Positions 11,459 through 31,300 of a DNA stretch of 64,000 nucleotides are shown here, in pieces; position 1 is the first letter of the stretch, and every line of letters begins with the position of its first letter. Source of the DNA: Actinostola sp. cb2023 (Eukaryota > Cnidaria > Anthozoa > Actiniaria > Actinostolidae); contig JAUJYZ010000466.1 in NCBI GenBank assembly GCA_033675265.1, positions 245,001-309,000 on the forward strand, written 5' to 3'. Both the position numbers and the translations under genes were made by a program. The notes under the pieces are model-generated. The model ran no database searches and was not told the origin of the DNA. It saw only the letters and a program-made list of their open reading frames with translations.

Positions 11459-11900
11459 TGAGTCGTTTTCGCATGAGTGGGAAGCAGTTACAGTACGGTT
11501 CGTGTCGTGCGGTGACGTGTACAAGAATTCTGATTGGTTGAGCAATGATTTTGCGCGCTGTGATTGGCTGAATAGACCGTGCCGTGTACAAGCATTCTGA
11601 TTGGTTGAGCAATGATTTTGCGCGCTGTGATTGGCTGAATAGACCGTGCCGTGTACAAGCATTCTGATTGGTTGAGCAATGATTTTGTGCGCTGTGATTG
11701 GCTGAATAGACCGTGCCGTGTACAAGCATTCTGATTGGTTGAGCAATGATTTTGCGCGCTGTGATTGGTTGAATAGACCGTGCCGTGTCCAAGCATTCTG
11801 ATTGGTTGAGCAATGATTTTGCGCGCTGTGATTGGTTGAATAGATGTCTTCGATTCTGTACCGTAACCGAAACTCTGTACCGTAGGTTTCTCACTCATAC
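11459..11900. mobile_element. TAGAGTC-type MITE with internal 67-bp tandem expansion
   Basis: The outer ends match the family at 5489-5848 (GAGTCGTTTTCGCATGAGTGG / TTTCTCACTCATAC). Inside, a 67-bp block (CCGTGTACAAGCATTCTG, then ATTGGTTGAGCAATGATTTTG) repeats about five times, at roughly 11517, 11584, 11651, 11718 and 11785. Each block carries two ATTGG (CCAAT) motifs. Confidence 0.88.
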
Positions 11901-12072
11901 CAATAGGTTAGTTTTAAAGTAAGTCAGTGAATTTCTTACAGCAGTTGGTATGCAACTATTACCGTGAAAAACTAGGTCATTGTCACGTGCGTGCGACACA
12001 GAATACTTAATTTATGAAAAAAATATCAAGGATGATACAGCACGGAATATAGCAGATTTCGTACGACTGTGA

Positions 12073-12301
12073 TAGAGTCGTTTTCGTATGAATGGGAAAG
12101 TTACGGCGTATTGAAAGAGTTTGATTGGATGAGATCTGCACGCTTTTTGATTGGTTCAGAAAGGAAGCGATTTGAGTGTCACGGTACCACAGGGTTCCCA
12201 CTCATACGAAAACGACTCTAGGGCAGATTTCGTGTCTGGGAAAACCGAATCCATGCCCTGACAGTGCCGTGGTTTTTCACAGTCATACGAAATCAGCTCT
12301 A
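12073..12301. mobile_element. Two neighbouring TAGAG-type MITEs
   Basis: 12073-12220 starts TAGAGTCGTTTTCGTATGA and ends TCATACGAAAACGACTCTA. Directly after it, 12220-12301 starts AGGGCAGATTTCGTGTC and ends CATACGAAATCAGCTCTA, which is the GCAGATTTCGTATGACTG variant also seen at 37702-37842. Confidence 0.85.
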
Positions 12302-12385
12302 ACTCGCGGCGCACCGCACAGGCTCGTTCGAAATCCTAGAAAACGACTCTAATCAAACTTTGACTTAAAAAGTCACAGTCACCAG

Positions 12386-12472
12386 TCTCCTCCTTTGCAG
12401 CCGTTTTTTTCTCGTTCCATTCCCCTGCGGTCCATGCGGAACGAGACCAAAAACGGCTGCGAAGGAGACTAC
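12386..12472. repeat. Hairpin
   Basis: GTCTCCTCCTTTGCAGCCGTTTTT is mirrored by AAAAACGGCTGCGAAGGAGAC around a 20-bp loop. Another short hairpin (ACTCGTGGATAT / ATATCCACGAGT) lies at about 12689-12745. Confidence 0.75.
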
Positions 12473-13136
12473 GTCACAACATGGTGTCGTATGTTTTTTA
12501 AGTTGTTCCAAATCTACCCTAAAGTTTAAACGAATTGTAAATACTAATCATATTCTAATGTGTTCTACTGAAGTAGTTTTTAATTATTTTAACGGTTTAA
12601 GAAACCATAGAATGATAACTGTTTCGTTGTTTGTAGTCATTTCTTAAGACCCATAATCACTTCCCACGATGCTTTGCACAGCTTGTGTACTCGTGGATAT
12701 TGCAAATCGATCACGTGTGTAAACTTTCATTCCGCATATCCACGAGTTTTCCAATTGGTGACTTTGTTAAAAATACGTACTTATCTCTATAATCACGGTC
12801 TTGGATTATCTTCGAGAGATAAAAAAAGTTCCTATAGATTCTAATCTAGATCTATTGCTTGGACCTCGTATCGCTTTTCACGCAAGGCATCAAGGGAAGT
12901 GTTCATGGGTGGCGGCCATATTGGATGACGTAGAGCGTCTTTTTTTTGTTGTCGTAAGTAATGGTATTGGTAATGGTATTTATAATGTAGAAATAGTTAC
13001 AAAAACAGCCTTATATAAACGAAAAACTGAGTGTTTGCTATTCTTGGTGTGTAACCACGTGACCGAAAATCTCTTGGGAAATAAATAACAAAGACGCAGC
13101 CGCCATGTTGGATGAACCAACAAGAGAGGAATACGC

Positions 13137-13516
13137 ACAGGCAGCCCAACCATTCCTTTTGAGGCTACTAAATAATGAAATAAAATGATATTTGCGTCTT
13201 TTTTTGATGGGTTTCCTGTGGTAGAGCGCGCGCGCATTTATATGTTGGGTTCCCTGTGTATAGAAATGTATAATGTTGGGCTTCCTGTGTGCGTCCTGCG
13301 GGACGCGCCCGCAGCAATGTGTATATTTAAACAAGGTATGAAACTCGGTCAGGAGGTACACAGGGATCCCAACATTATACGTTACTCAACACAGGGAACC
13401 CAACATATAAATGCGCGCGCGCGCGCTCTACCACAGGAAACCCATCAAAAAAAGACGCAAATATCATTTTATTTCATTATTTAGTAGCCTCAAAAGGAAT
13501 GGTTGGGCTGCCTCTA
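13137..13516. mobile_element. Large palindrome, TTGGGCTTCCTGTG family
   Basis: The arm CAGGCAGCCCAACCATTCC...GATATTTGCGTCTTTTTTTG...TTTCCTGTGGTAGAGCGCGC is mirrored almost perfectly on the right. The centre carries CGTCCTGCGGGACGCGCCCGC. Full copies recur at 33596-33876 and 43316-43585. Small hairpins of the same motif are at 14704-14754 and 28098-28133, and half copies near 34220 and 34530. It encodes no protein. Confidence 0.85.
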
Positions 13517-13587
13517 TATATGCTATTTTGGCATGTGCGCTAAAAAAGAAAGGAAAAAAAAATCGAACTCCAGACCTTTGGCTCCTT

Positions 13588-14092
13588 GGTTTCGGCCACG
13601 GTCCCACCCCTCCCGTATCAAAGGAAAGACGAAAAAGTAAACTAAAAAAAAAGAAAAAAGAAATAATGGGACGATTCTCCCGAGACATTCTAAGAAGCTG
13701 ACATCGAATCGACTTACGTAAAGGGTGATTTTGGCCCTGCCCGCTCTATCCCGGTGCTACATAAACTAGGTCCTAACCAAAAGGCCAGTGAGGGAGGGGA
13801 TATCCACCCCTAAGCCATAACTTCAGATAAACCCTATTAGACCATTGCTCCGTCACTCATATTACATTTTAAATTGTGATTTTTGTAGCCTATTCAGCGA
13901 AGCTTCTGATATGTAGATAGATGCATGCATACATTAAGAAACCGGGCCAAATTAAATTAATAAGTTCCTTTGTTTTGGTCACGGCCCCACTCCTCTGGTA
14001 TAAATCAAAGGAAAGACGAAAAAGAAAACTCGAAAAAAGGAAAATAAATAATTGGATGATTCTTCATACATTCAATTCTAAGAAGCTGAGAA
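13588..14092. repeat. Diverged direct repeat pair
   Basis: About 120 bp beginning near 13588 (TTGGTTTCGGCCACGGTCCCAC, then AAAGGAAAGACGAAAAAG, ending TTCTAAGAAGCTGA) recurs at about 13966-14092. The intervening sequence shows no gene. Confidence 0.65.
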
Positions 14093-14936
14093 TATGTATT
14101 TATTTCAATGGGCTTCCTGTGCCAGGACGCGCGATATTGCTGGAAACTTGCGGGTTCGCGCAAGTCCCGCCACAATTACATATTGTTTTTTGAACTGATG
14201 ATTCATGATAAATTTACCAAATTCCCACCATCGAGAGGCGTTGTCTGTCAATTCCCCACCCCCATAAAAGTTGGTATAAATTCACATTTTTCAATAACAT
14301 ATAATTTTTATATTTATTTACATAATATACCGAGATAACTTACGGTATACTATATATGTTAGCAGTATGAAAGATGTGTGATATAAATGCATATAAATTA
14401 TTACTGTAGTAAATATATATAAAAATAGAGTCTAAAGAAATTCAGCTATACGTCTGTATAGTAGGAATACAAAACCCAACATACATAGTACCGTATTCAG
14501 CCAATGCCACATACTGTAACGTCATCAATGTGTTCAATCATAAAGAGATTTTCTAGTGCTTGGGCTACCTGTGCTTGGATGGCCGAGAAGGACTAAGCCT
14601 AGTAGATGTCCCCAGACACAGGTTATCCCATTTGCTGTGAATACTCACTACTACAAGTAACCTTGAATTTCAAATTCGTTTGAGAAATTGCTTACCGGTT
14701 TCACACACAGGAAACCCAACAATACCTCTTGTTCATAAGTTGGGCTCCCTGTGGTTTTACCAGATTTTGATATGATTTATCACTACACCATTCTACAGGT
14801 TTTCCAACCCTGACTGCTTGTCTCGGAGTTCAAATGTTCAGTTTAGCCGAACAGGAAACCTTCATTAGCTCAGAATTGATACTGAAATAAACCTCGAGTG
14901 ATTGCTGTACGTGTAATGTCAGACATCAGATGGACT

Positions 14937-15056
14937 GGCCCCAGTTGCACGAAAGGTGAATAGCGCTATCCACCGGATAACTCTTATCCAATGGATAAAT
15001 CTGATGCAGTTATCCAATAAATTATAGCGCTAATCACCTTTTGTGCAACCATGGCC
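14937..15056. mobile_element. MITE, GGTGAATAGCGCTATCC family
   Basis: It runs from GGCCCCAGTTGCACGAAAGG to CACCTTTTGTGCAACCATGGCC, with the inner arms CTATCCACCGGATAA and TTATCCAATAAATTATAG. The family's other copies are at 2478-2577, 16465-17045 and 48079-48222. Confidence 0.85.
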
Positions 15057-15124
15057 AGTCTGTCTGGTGTCTGACAGTGTATTTCAGTGTAACCTATTTG
15101 TACAGCAAACACTAAAGACATTTC

Positions 15125-15360
15125 AGGGTCCATGCAAAGAATAGCACGAGCTGTGATCAAAACATGAATTCTCCTTTCATTCTGAATAGAACCACAAGAG
15201 AATTTAGAACACGATCAAGAGATTTCATTTGAACATTGTTCGTCACTGATCCCTTTTGTTCAAAGGAAGAGATCCATGCAAGAACAGTGTAATTGAAACT
15301 AAATTCTCCTTTGAAATCCAAAGACTCTGAAGGAGAATTTAGTTTCTGATCAGAGATGAC
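15125..15360. repeat. GATCAAAATC...AAATTCTCC dispersed palindromic repeat (two copies)
   Basis: Two hairpins of the family that is tandemly arrayed at 860-1370, each with AATTCTCCTTT and AGGAGAATTTAG arms and the CATGCAAGAACAGTG tail. They sit just beyond the 3' end of the BICRA-like coding region, so probably in its 3' UTR or flank. Confidence 0.75.
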
Positions 15361-15395
15361 TGAGATATCAGAGTCTAGTTTTGTATTGTTGAATA

Positions 15396-23533
<8,138 letters not shown>

Positions 23534-24436
23534 AACTCGAATCTCTATCTAGGGGAAATAACCACTACAATTATAATAAAAGTTCAAAAGCCTTTTATAT
23601 AGTACCCATCAGGTTGCCCCTCGGCACAGGGGCTCCAAACTTTCCCTTATTCGAACCCTTGCGATTCTGAAAGCGACTACAATATTAGAACAAGCAGACG
23701 ATCGTGGCCTTTCAGGGCCACAAAACCACATCAGATCCACTTCCAAACGTCCAAAAAACCCAACCGACTCTCTAAACTACCCAAGGGGTGCATCTTCACC
23801 CCTGTAGACAGCGAAAATGGGCCAAAAAACGGACTTCTGAAACATACAAACCTTTGAGAGAGCTTGATGGCGTGCTCTTCCTTGTTTGCATAGGTCGTCT
23901 TTGATGGACTCCTACCGAGTTACGGCTAGGATTTTTCGATTCATAGCGGTGTAGTTTTGGGTAGTATATAGCTAGGGATGCTGGTAGAGCCCCTTGTGCG
24001 GCCAAAGTTCCTGTTTTGGAGAGATTTTAGGTAAAATTTCACGACGGACATGCGACCGCCACTAGCATTTGTTCCAAGCAACCATCTACGGGGTGGACCA
24101 GGGCTCGGCTATGACACGTGATCAACACGATGGGAGCGGAAATAGGGGGTCTGGGATGAGGTGCAAAAAGGCGGGAAATAATAATGAATGAACTGCGAAA
24201 ATGCGGAAGAAATGAGAAAAAAAATTACGAAGGAGAAGAATTTCGCGATCTACGCGTGGCATTGGAGCTGGAAATTATGAGATGCAAAAACTGGGAGAAC
24301 TGAATAATATAACAATAATATAAATTTTAATTTACGTTGGAAAGAAACTGAATAAAATGAGAAAGAAAGACAAAAGAATATAGATGCATACATAATCGAT
24401 GACAATGAGAAAATTAAAAAGAAAGGAATTAAGAAA

Positions 24437-25102
24437 CACGGTAGTCAAAAAAGTACGCGAAATCGACAACCATTGTATAACTTCTACAGTTTTAATCTAA
24501 TCAAAATGAAACTTGGCAACGTGACAGCATATGTCAAGGCAACAAACTTGTTCTTGCTTGTTTTTTTGATTTTTATGTTTTTTGGCGGGAAAATGACATC
24601 ATGAACATGCCAACAAATTTTGAAATTCAGAACTTCACTAAATTAATCATTGCATTTGAAATAACATGTACAATTAGAGAAATAGCTGAAATAATATCTC
24701 AGATATCATTATTCAATCCAAAGATATTAATTTTTGAAATTTGAAAATCCGCCATTTTGTTACTAAAAATAGCACAAAATGGCGGAAATTTCAAATTTCA
24801 AAAATTAATATCTTTGGATTGAATAATGATATCTGAGATATTATTTCAGCTATTTCTCTAATTTTACATGTTATTTCAAATGCAATGATTAATTTAGTGA
24901 AGTTTTGAATTTCAAAATTTGTTGGCATGTTCATGTCATTTTCCCATTTTCCCGCCAAAAATCATAAAAATCAAAAAACAAAAAAGAACAAGTTTGTTAC
25001 CTTGACATATGCTGTCACGTTGCCAAGTTTCATTTTGATTAGATTAAAACTGTAAAAGTTATACAAAGGTTGTCGATTTCGCGTACTTTTTTGCCGACCG
25101 TG
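24437..25102. mobile_element. Foldback element, arms of about 320 bp
   Basis: Left arm from CACGGTAGTCAAAAAAGTACG and right arm to CGTACTTTTTTGCCGACCGTG are nearly perfect reverse complements across 320 bp. The centre is GCCATTTTGTTAC/AAAATGGCGG. No transposase frame is present. It lies between the BICRA-like gene and TADA3. Confidence 0.9.
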
Positions 25103-25713
25103 AAAGGAATGGATGAATAAATGAATGAAAAAGTGGAAGAAAGAAGAGAAGGAAGATGAAGAAGAAGAATTTTCACATTGATGCAATGTCAAGGTATTAA
25201 ATGGAATTAGGAGTCTTGACTCTATTGGGACCTGGAAAGAAGTGCAAAAAATAATAGTGGGAATGAACCAAAAACTTATAATTTAAATTAATCAAAACGG
25301 ATGAAAGTGGAATAAAAAACGCTATGACGTCAGTCAATGTGAATAAATTGGATAAAAACAATACGAATATATTATGCTAGGATGAATAAATAATTGTTGG
25401 TTTCCAAATTATCAATCCCTTGAGATTTAAAGTAGTAAGATGCAGCGGACATGTTGGTGGTGTACGGTACGAACAAGAGAATGTATTGTAATCAGGAATA
25501 ATTATTGTCCTTTTATATTATAAATTTCATGTACCATGAGATATATTTACATTGGTTAACAACAGAACAGAACCATTAAGCATACACAAGTCTGCCATAT
25601 ATAATAATTCAGCAAATGGCTTTTGCCATGAGCTACTTCGAATCTCGATCATTGACAATATCATTGCAATGACTGTCCATTCTGAACATATCTACCAATG
25701 ATAATTATTGTAG

Positions 25714-25856
25714 TAGAGTGATTCTAATAAACCTGGGCACTACTAATTAGTTGTCAGTGTTTATTAGATGCAAAGAAACAAACAGAAACAAGAATGAGTG
25801 TCTAATAGTGTGCATTGGTGGAGTTAGTAATGCCCAGGTTTATTGGAATCACTCTA
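25714..25856. mobile_element. TAGAGTGATT-type MITE
   Basis: TAGAGTGATTCTAATAAACC / GGTTTATTGGAATCACTCTA ends enclose 143 bp. A second copy of the same family is at 43172-43306, about 90 percent alike by eye. TA flanks suggest a Tc1/mariner-like mover. Confidence 0.85.
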
Positions 25857-26334
25857 CACTGTGTCGCTACTTCTTGGTGAATCTCTAACCAAATGTTAAA
25901 GTTTAAAGCGCCACTTGGATGTAAATTGATCAATTTAAAATATATATTTTTTAGTACATTATTATGCACAATATTCATTCTTTTTAAAATCGTAAAAAAA
26001 CAGTACTTCTCGTTGGAATATGAACGCAACATTTTAACTTAATGCCAAACAGTGATTAATACGTCCTTCAATATCCGCTTCAGCAAAATTACAGCTCATT
26101 TTAAATGTTGACCGATTTTCGTCTGTTTATAAGCACGCAGAGAGAGAATGAGGTACATACAGGAAATATATTATGGTCTAGATGTATTTATGTACACATA
26201 CATACAAATGAATACAATCCCTGGTAAAATAAAGTTACAAGGAACTTCACAAATAATTGAGGTACACAATATACTGCATTGAATCGTAACCATGACGATT
26301 ATAATACTTTTAAATTAGTTATTTATAAAATCTT

Positions 26335-26440
26335 CATTGATCTCTGATCAAAATCTAAATTCTCCTTGAGACTATGAATTTCAAAGGAGAATTTGTGTTT
26401 TGATCACAAGTCACTTGCTCTGTTCTTGCACAGAACTTTC
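26335..26440. repeat. GATCAAAATC...AAATTCTCC palindromic repeat
   Basis: Single copy: TGATCAAAATCTAAATTCTCC and AAGGAGAATTTGTGTTTTGATC around a 15-bp loop, followed by CAAGTCACTTGC and GTTCTTGCA. It is close to the 3' end of TADA3 and may be in its 3' UTR or flank. Confidence 0.8.
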
Positions 26441-26466
26441 GATTATTAATTATTTTTAATATAAAG

Positions 26467-27783
26467 TTATGTACATGTACTGTCTAAAACCCTGTAGATC
26501 GCTTCCCGTTCTCTCAGAGCTTTCCATGCAGATTCCTTCTCTTTCTTTGTTGGAGATTTTCTCTTCTGTTTACACGCAGAGATTTTTCTGAAGTTCTCCA
26601 TTATTTCAGCATCAACTATCCTACACCTATGCCGCAGCTCCTGTCTGCGCATTTCTTCCTGGACAACTTTGAGTAAGTCTTGTTTTGCCTGCTTATTTTT
26701 TGTAATCAATGTTTTGAGTTCAATTTGGTGTTTCTGGAGTTCGGAGAACACTTCATCGTCATCCTCTTCACCGTGATCTTCATCTATCAAACCCTGAAAT
26801 ATTAATTCCTCCTTTATCCGAGCCTCTAATGTTCTCGTGTGTGGTACGTGTGGGGCTTTAACAGGGGTTCTCGAGGCTGCGCCCCCACTTCTTGTGGCAG
26901 CGCTCTCTCCTGATTTCAAATTGGATACAATACTTTGGTCCATTGGAGCTATTATATTTTCTTCAATCAGTGCCGAAACTAGTCTTTGTGTTAATGGCCC
27001 AAATGGGCAAGAATCTTCCTCTGACTGAAGAGATGAATTATCTGTCTTTTTCAATACTGCGGACACTAACTCTGCTTTGTTATTTTCACTCGAATTTGAA
27101 AGCGCACCTCTGCGCTTCTCACTTAATTTCATCCCTTCCAACTGTTCCTCGATCAAATCTTCCTGCGCCCACTTTTCGCTGTAATGTTTCCCGAGCGCAG
27201 GGATTTTTGAGTATTCTTGTTCATCTTCTGCAGACTTGATTGAATCTTCAAGAAACTTAGCATCATCCAAGTTTAGATCTGAGCAGTAAGGCTCAACAGC
27301 TGCCCAAAATCGATTTGGTGCATCTGCTTTGGATTTTGATGTCACAGAATAGGAGTCGTCATCAACTGCATCACTTTTACCCAAGCCTTTCTTTCTCCCT
27401 TGTGTGCCTACTTTGGAATCGTCGACCTTCTGTTTCTTTGACCCTCTGTCTTCCGACAAAGGTTTACTGCGTTTGAGTGTTGTCATTGAGTTCAATATCT
27501 CCAGCTCTTTTTGACGCACCATCTTCTTGTCTTTCTTCTCAGCCCAATCTACAAGGACTTTGGTTTCTCGTTCGAGTAATCGGACGCGCCGATTGCAAGC
27601 TGCAAGCAATGTTTCTAAATCACTAGTGAGAAGGTCAAGCTCCTCAGGAGCGACTGATTCGTCGGTCGACCTTGTCAACAATGAAGTGTAAAATGGACAT
27701 AATTGAGCATGGTCGACCAAATCAAAGTCGCAGTACTGAAGAGGACAAGAGTCTTTGTCGTTATTGCTGTCCTCCGTGGTCAT
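26467..27783 (-). CDS. TADA3: Transcriptional adapter 3 (ADA3), SAGA/ATAC subunit
   Basis: An uninterrupted 438-residue frame, close to the roughly 430 residues of the vertebrate protein. Diagnostic segments, in order: CPLQYCDFDLVDHAQLCPFY near residues 13-32; DAPNRFWAAVEPYC at 154-167; KIPALGKHYSEKWAQEDL at 193-210; CPFGPLTQRLVSALIEENII near 265-285; the C-terminal ADA3 domain from RIKEELIFQGLIDE to SPTKKEKESAWKALREREAI. The start is the first ATG and is followed immediately by conserved sequence. ADA3 bridges the GCN5/PCAF acetyltransferase and ADA2 within SAGA and ATAC in the nucleus. The middle carries a Lys/Ser-rich, poorly conserved linker (residues 100-150). The gene is intronless here, unlike its neighbours; I see no poly(A) scar or target duplication to call it a retrocopy. 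It is transcribed divergently from the SLC17A9-like gene, with 612 bp between starts. Confidence 0.95.
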   Translation of the reverse strand: MTTEDSNNDKDSCPLQYCDFDLVDHAQLCPFYTSLLTRSTDESVAPEELDLLTSDLETLLAACNRRVRLLERETKVLVDWAEKKDKKMVRQKELEILNSMTTLKRSKPLSEDRGSKKQKVDDSKVGTQGRKKGLGKSDAVDDDSYSVTSKSKADAPNRFWAAVEPYCSDLNLDDAKFLEDSIKSAEDEQEYSKIPALGKHYSEKWAQEDLIEEQLEGMKLSEKRRGALSNSSENNKAELVSAVLKKTDNSSLQSEEDSCPFGPLTQRLVSALIEENIIAPMDQSIVSNLKSGESAATRSGGAASRTPVKAPHVPHTRTLEARIKEELIFQGLIDEDHGEEDDDEVFSELQKHQIELKTLITKNKQAKQDLLKVVQEEMRRQELRHRCRIVDAEIMENFRKISACKQKRKSPTKKEKESAWKALREREAIYRVLDSTCT

Positions 27784-28395
27784 ATTTACGAAGTAATCAT
27801 GAAATCAAAGCGAAAAGGAAAATAACATTTCCTACACTAAAATGGCGACGCTGTAACATTTGATTGAGCCCTCAGTATATTTGTCAGCGGATGCTAAACG
27901 TTCGGTACAAGTTCGTACACACTTCGTAAAGACGAGACCTTTACGAAGTTTGCGCGCGAAATTCCTTAGATATAAAAAAAGAAAGAAAAACAATTCAAAA
28001 TAAAGCGTAAAAAATCACAGCGTTCTCATACGCTTATTCCCTACCTTGTCTTTTTTTATTTTTAAGAAAAACTAAAAATGATAATAATACCGTATAAACA
28101 CAGGAACCCCAAGCTTGTTGGGCTTCCTGTGTGTTGTCGTGGCAAATTGCGCAAATGACGCTTGATGCATGGCTGACTGACTTGAAACAAAACAATGTCC
28201 AGAAAAGTGAACCGCTTTTATCATTAATTCACAGTGTCGCCATACCCTAAACCGATGCTAAACGATGAAGGAAACGGGATTGTTTGGCCGCTTTCTGTGG
28301 ATTTTGTAAGATCGAGAGAACTGGAGAAGGCGCAACTGAAGTGAAGACCGTGGAGTTTGAAATCAACTAAACTCCAAATTAAAACAAATCTAACT
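27784..28395. promoter_or_regulatory. Shared divergent promoter region of TADA3 and the SLC17A9-like gene
   Basis: The two start codons point away from each other across 612 bp, so both promoters and 5' UTRs must lie here unless unseen upstream exons exist. No TATA box at a convincing distance is seen. A small hairpin of the dispersed TTGGGCTTCCTGTG repeat (28098-28133) sits in the middle. The role is inferred from gene arrangement only. Confidence 0.5.
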
Positions 28396-31300
28396 ATGAA
28401 ATCAACTACAACGTCACGTATGGAAGTCAAGTTGAAAGGAAACGAACTACTAAAAGAAGACATGTCTGCCGATTACTGGAAAAACGGCAGCCGGCGTTTG
28501 TGGATTGCATCGATGTTTCTGGGCACCATGTTTTTATATGCAGCAAGATCGGCAGTACCGTTATGCATCGCTGCGATGAGTAAAGAAATGTCATGGGATA
28601 AAGAAGCTGATGTGAGTACAGTTTGGTTAGAAAAGTCTCACCAACATGTTATGATCTTTATTAAATACTACATGAACTCGATTAACAAATTGTGTTTTTT
28701 TTTTGCTATGTGTGTCTTCGATGGCTTGAATGAATGAAGAATGAATGTACACACGTATTGTAAGCTTACGGAGTTTGATATGAAGTTATTCATTTTTAAT
28801 ACAACTGTAATGGTTGTTATAGAGAACTTGTTGGCTACAAAGAATGTTATTAGAGGTAATCATACGGTTTCGAGTTCAATTTGGAAATAATTTGCACGAG
28901 TGTGTTTTTCAAAGAGTATCAAAATTGCACGAGCCCGTAGGGCGAGTGCAATTTGAGCTCTTTGAAAAACAAACGAGTGCAAATTATTACTCGGGCCCAG
29001 GCCGCAGGCCGCCCGAGTTAGAAAATGCGGATTTCGGTAGTAGTAGTAGTTTTGTTCGGCTTCAAAATGACGAGTATGCGACGTATTTAATCGTATCCGG
29101 AGTTTCAAGATTACTCCGCAGATTTGAAAAGATAAAGGAGACACAGGACTCAAGTAGATTATGAATCTTAGTTTTGAAAGCAGCTGTAGATCTTCAAGCT
29201 ATTAAAAGGTCAGGATTCTAGTTCATCGTTCAATGACTAGAAGTGGTAAAAGGACTAGAAGCTCGCTTAAAATATATATTTTTTTAAACAAACGCGAGGC
29301 CGTTATCGGAACCATCTGACCTATGCAACCTCAAGACGTATCATGTTCGTACTCACCGGACTAATAGTCTCCCTCGTCACTCAACTGTCACTGATTGTCA
29401 TGACGTCAGAGAAATTATATTGTATTGAAGAAGATGTCCTTGTTTTATTCGACGTTCGAACCGTAACTCGAACCCGAACTCGATTCCAAACTCGACGTTT
29501 CGGGATCTGAAGCTAGAGAGGGGGCCTTTACACAAACTCATCAAAATCAAATCAATTGAACTCAAAGTCAAAAGGTAATCAAATGAACTCAAAGGCAAAT
29601 CAAATGAACTCGACACATACATGTATATACATAGTCTCCCTCGTCACGCAACTGTCAGTCATTGTCAGGTCTCTCCTCGCGCAGCTGACATTGTCCTTGT
29701 TCTTCAACCAACTGGCATTCATTTTCAAGTACTTCCTCGAACAACTGACATTTTCCTTTTCACAATGCCCGAGTGAACGCTCATTGAGCGTCTTGTTCCA
29801 AATTGAACGAGAAATCGTATGATTACCAATTAATAATATTCATGAAAAAAAGTTCATTTGCAAAAATTCTGGCCGCCACGATATATCAATATATCGGGTG
29901 CATTATGGGTAATTAAATAATACTATTTTGCGATTCCTAACTTATTAAATGAAGCAAAATTTACAAACAACAAATGTAAGACTAAAATAAACATTATACT
30001 AAATTTTTCTACCAGCTTTGCTGGCGTCAAATTGCTTTAAGGGAAATTTTCGATTATTTAATTACCCATAATGCACCCGATATATTGATATATTGATATT
30101 TCGTAGTGGCCACAATTTTTGCAAATGACTGTACATGTACAAAAGTAGCTTTTAAAATCATACACTTTGAAATCCATTTTGGACCCAATTTCTGGCTACC
30201 AATGCGTGAGTACCAATTAAATGTTAAAGAGATGTCACATAAATTATAATATTAAGCTTATACCCTTGTCATTTACCCTGGTTCTGGAGGTTTCATATTA
30301 AATATTCCATTAAATTCCCCACTTCGACACCTATTAGGTTTGTACTCCTAGCACTTGACTGTATAATGAGCCAGAGTACGTAGTCTAGACTGAATGCAAT
30401 AATGGCCAAGTAATTTGCATAAACTGAGAAAAATTACGAGTTTTGCAAGACCATACATAGTCTAGTAATACATCAAAAGCCCATCAATTTAAGGTGGCTC
30501 CATAGAGTTTAAAGGGCCTTTATACCAAATGTAAAAAGCGTCTTATAGCTAATACAGATGTATAATTTGACACCCGTTCAGCCAACCATATGACAGATCA
30601 TGAGTTGGGGAATCGTTTTATATGAAAATGATCATTCGAAAGGTTACCATAGCAATGCCATGCCAGCTTTAACAAAGGTCATTTTTCTCATAAAATCAAT
30701 AAAAACGCACGGTTTACACGGTGAATCTTTTTTAATACTTTCCATTATGAAAATTCTACACTTCACCTATCATTTGACAAAGAACTGAAACATTCCGCAC
30801 TACATAATCCAAAATATTGCAAAATATCGATTTTGCAAAATAATGAAAAATCTGTAGTACCAATTTTTTTCATATTATGTTAATTACTGTAGCTTAATTA
30901 TATTACAAACAAATTGTAACATTATGAAAAGATTTTACTGTGTAGTTTTGGAGTTTCTTTTCAAAAAAGATCGCCCGCTCATGACGTCATCAAAATAAAA
31001 ATAATTCAAGTTCCATTATTGCGCATGCTCATGGTCTTGCGCGCGTGCGCTTAAACTATATGGAGCCACCTTAAATGAAACCACTGTAAAGTTATAACCA
31101 TTTGAATTCTAGCAATTGCATGGAAACGAGGCTAGTCAGTCCAAAACTCAATTTCCCATAGAAATCTTTGTGATTTCAATTCGCTAAAACTTTTTACGTT
31201 TTTGTCGAATCGCTCTAAAATTTAGTAGGTTTGTTTTTGTTATTATACTCTTTGAAACGATCGATGTACTATATTACTAACTACACAATAAATGATATTT

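Noticed and set aside
12801..13088. 95-codon frame MDYLREIKKV...
   Set aside because: No homology, no splice context, and it leads into the palindrome at 13137.
23796..24005. 69-codon minus-strand frame upstream of the BICRA-like gene
   Set aside because: It could overlap a 5' UTR exon, but the protein has no recognisable feature and the conserved BICRA start is at 23533.
29338..29622. Short Ser/Leu-rich frames near CGTAACTCGAACCCGAACTCG
   Set aside because: They arise from short direct repeats (AACTCGA, CAAATGAACTC) in a probable Helentron-like element.
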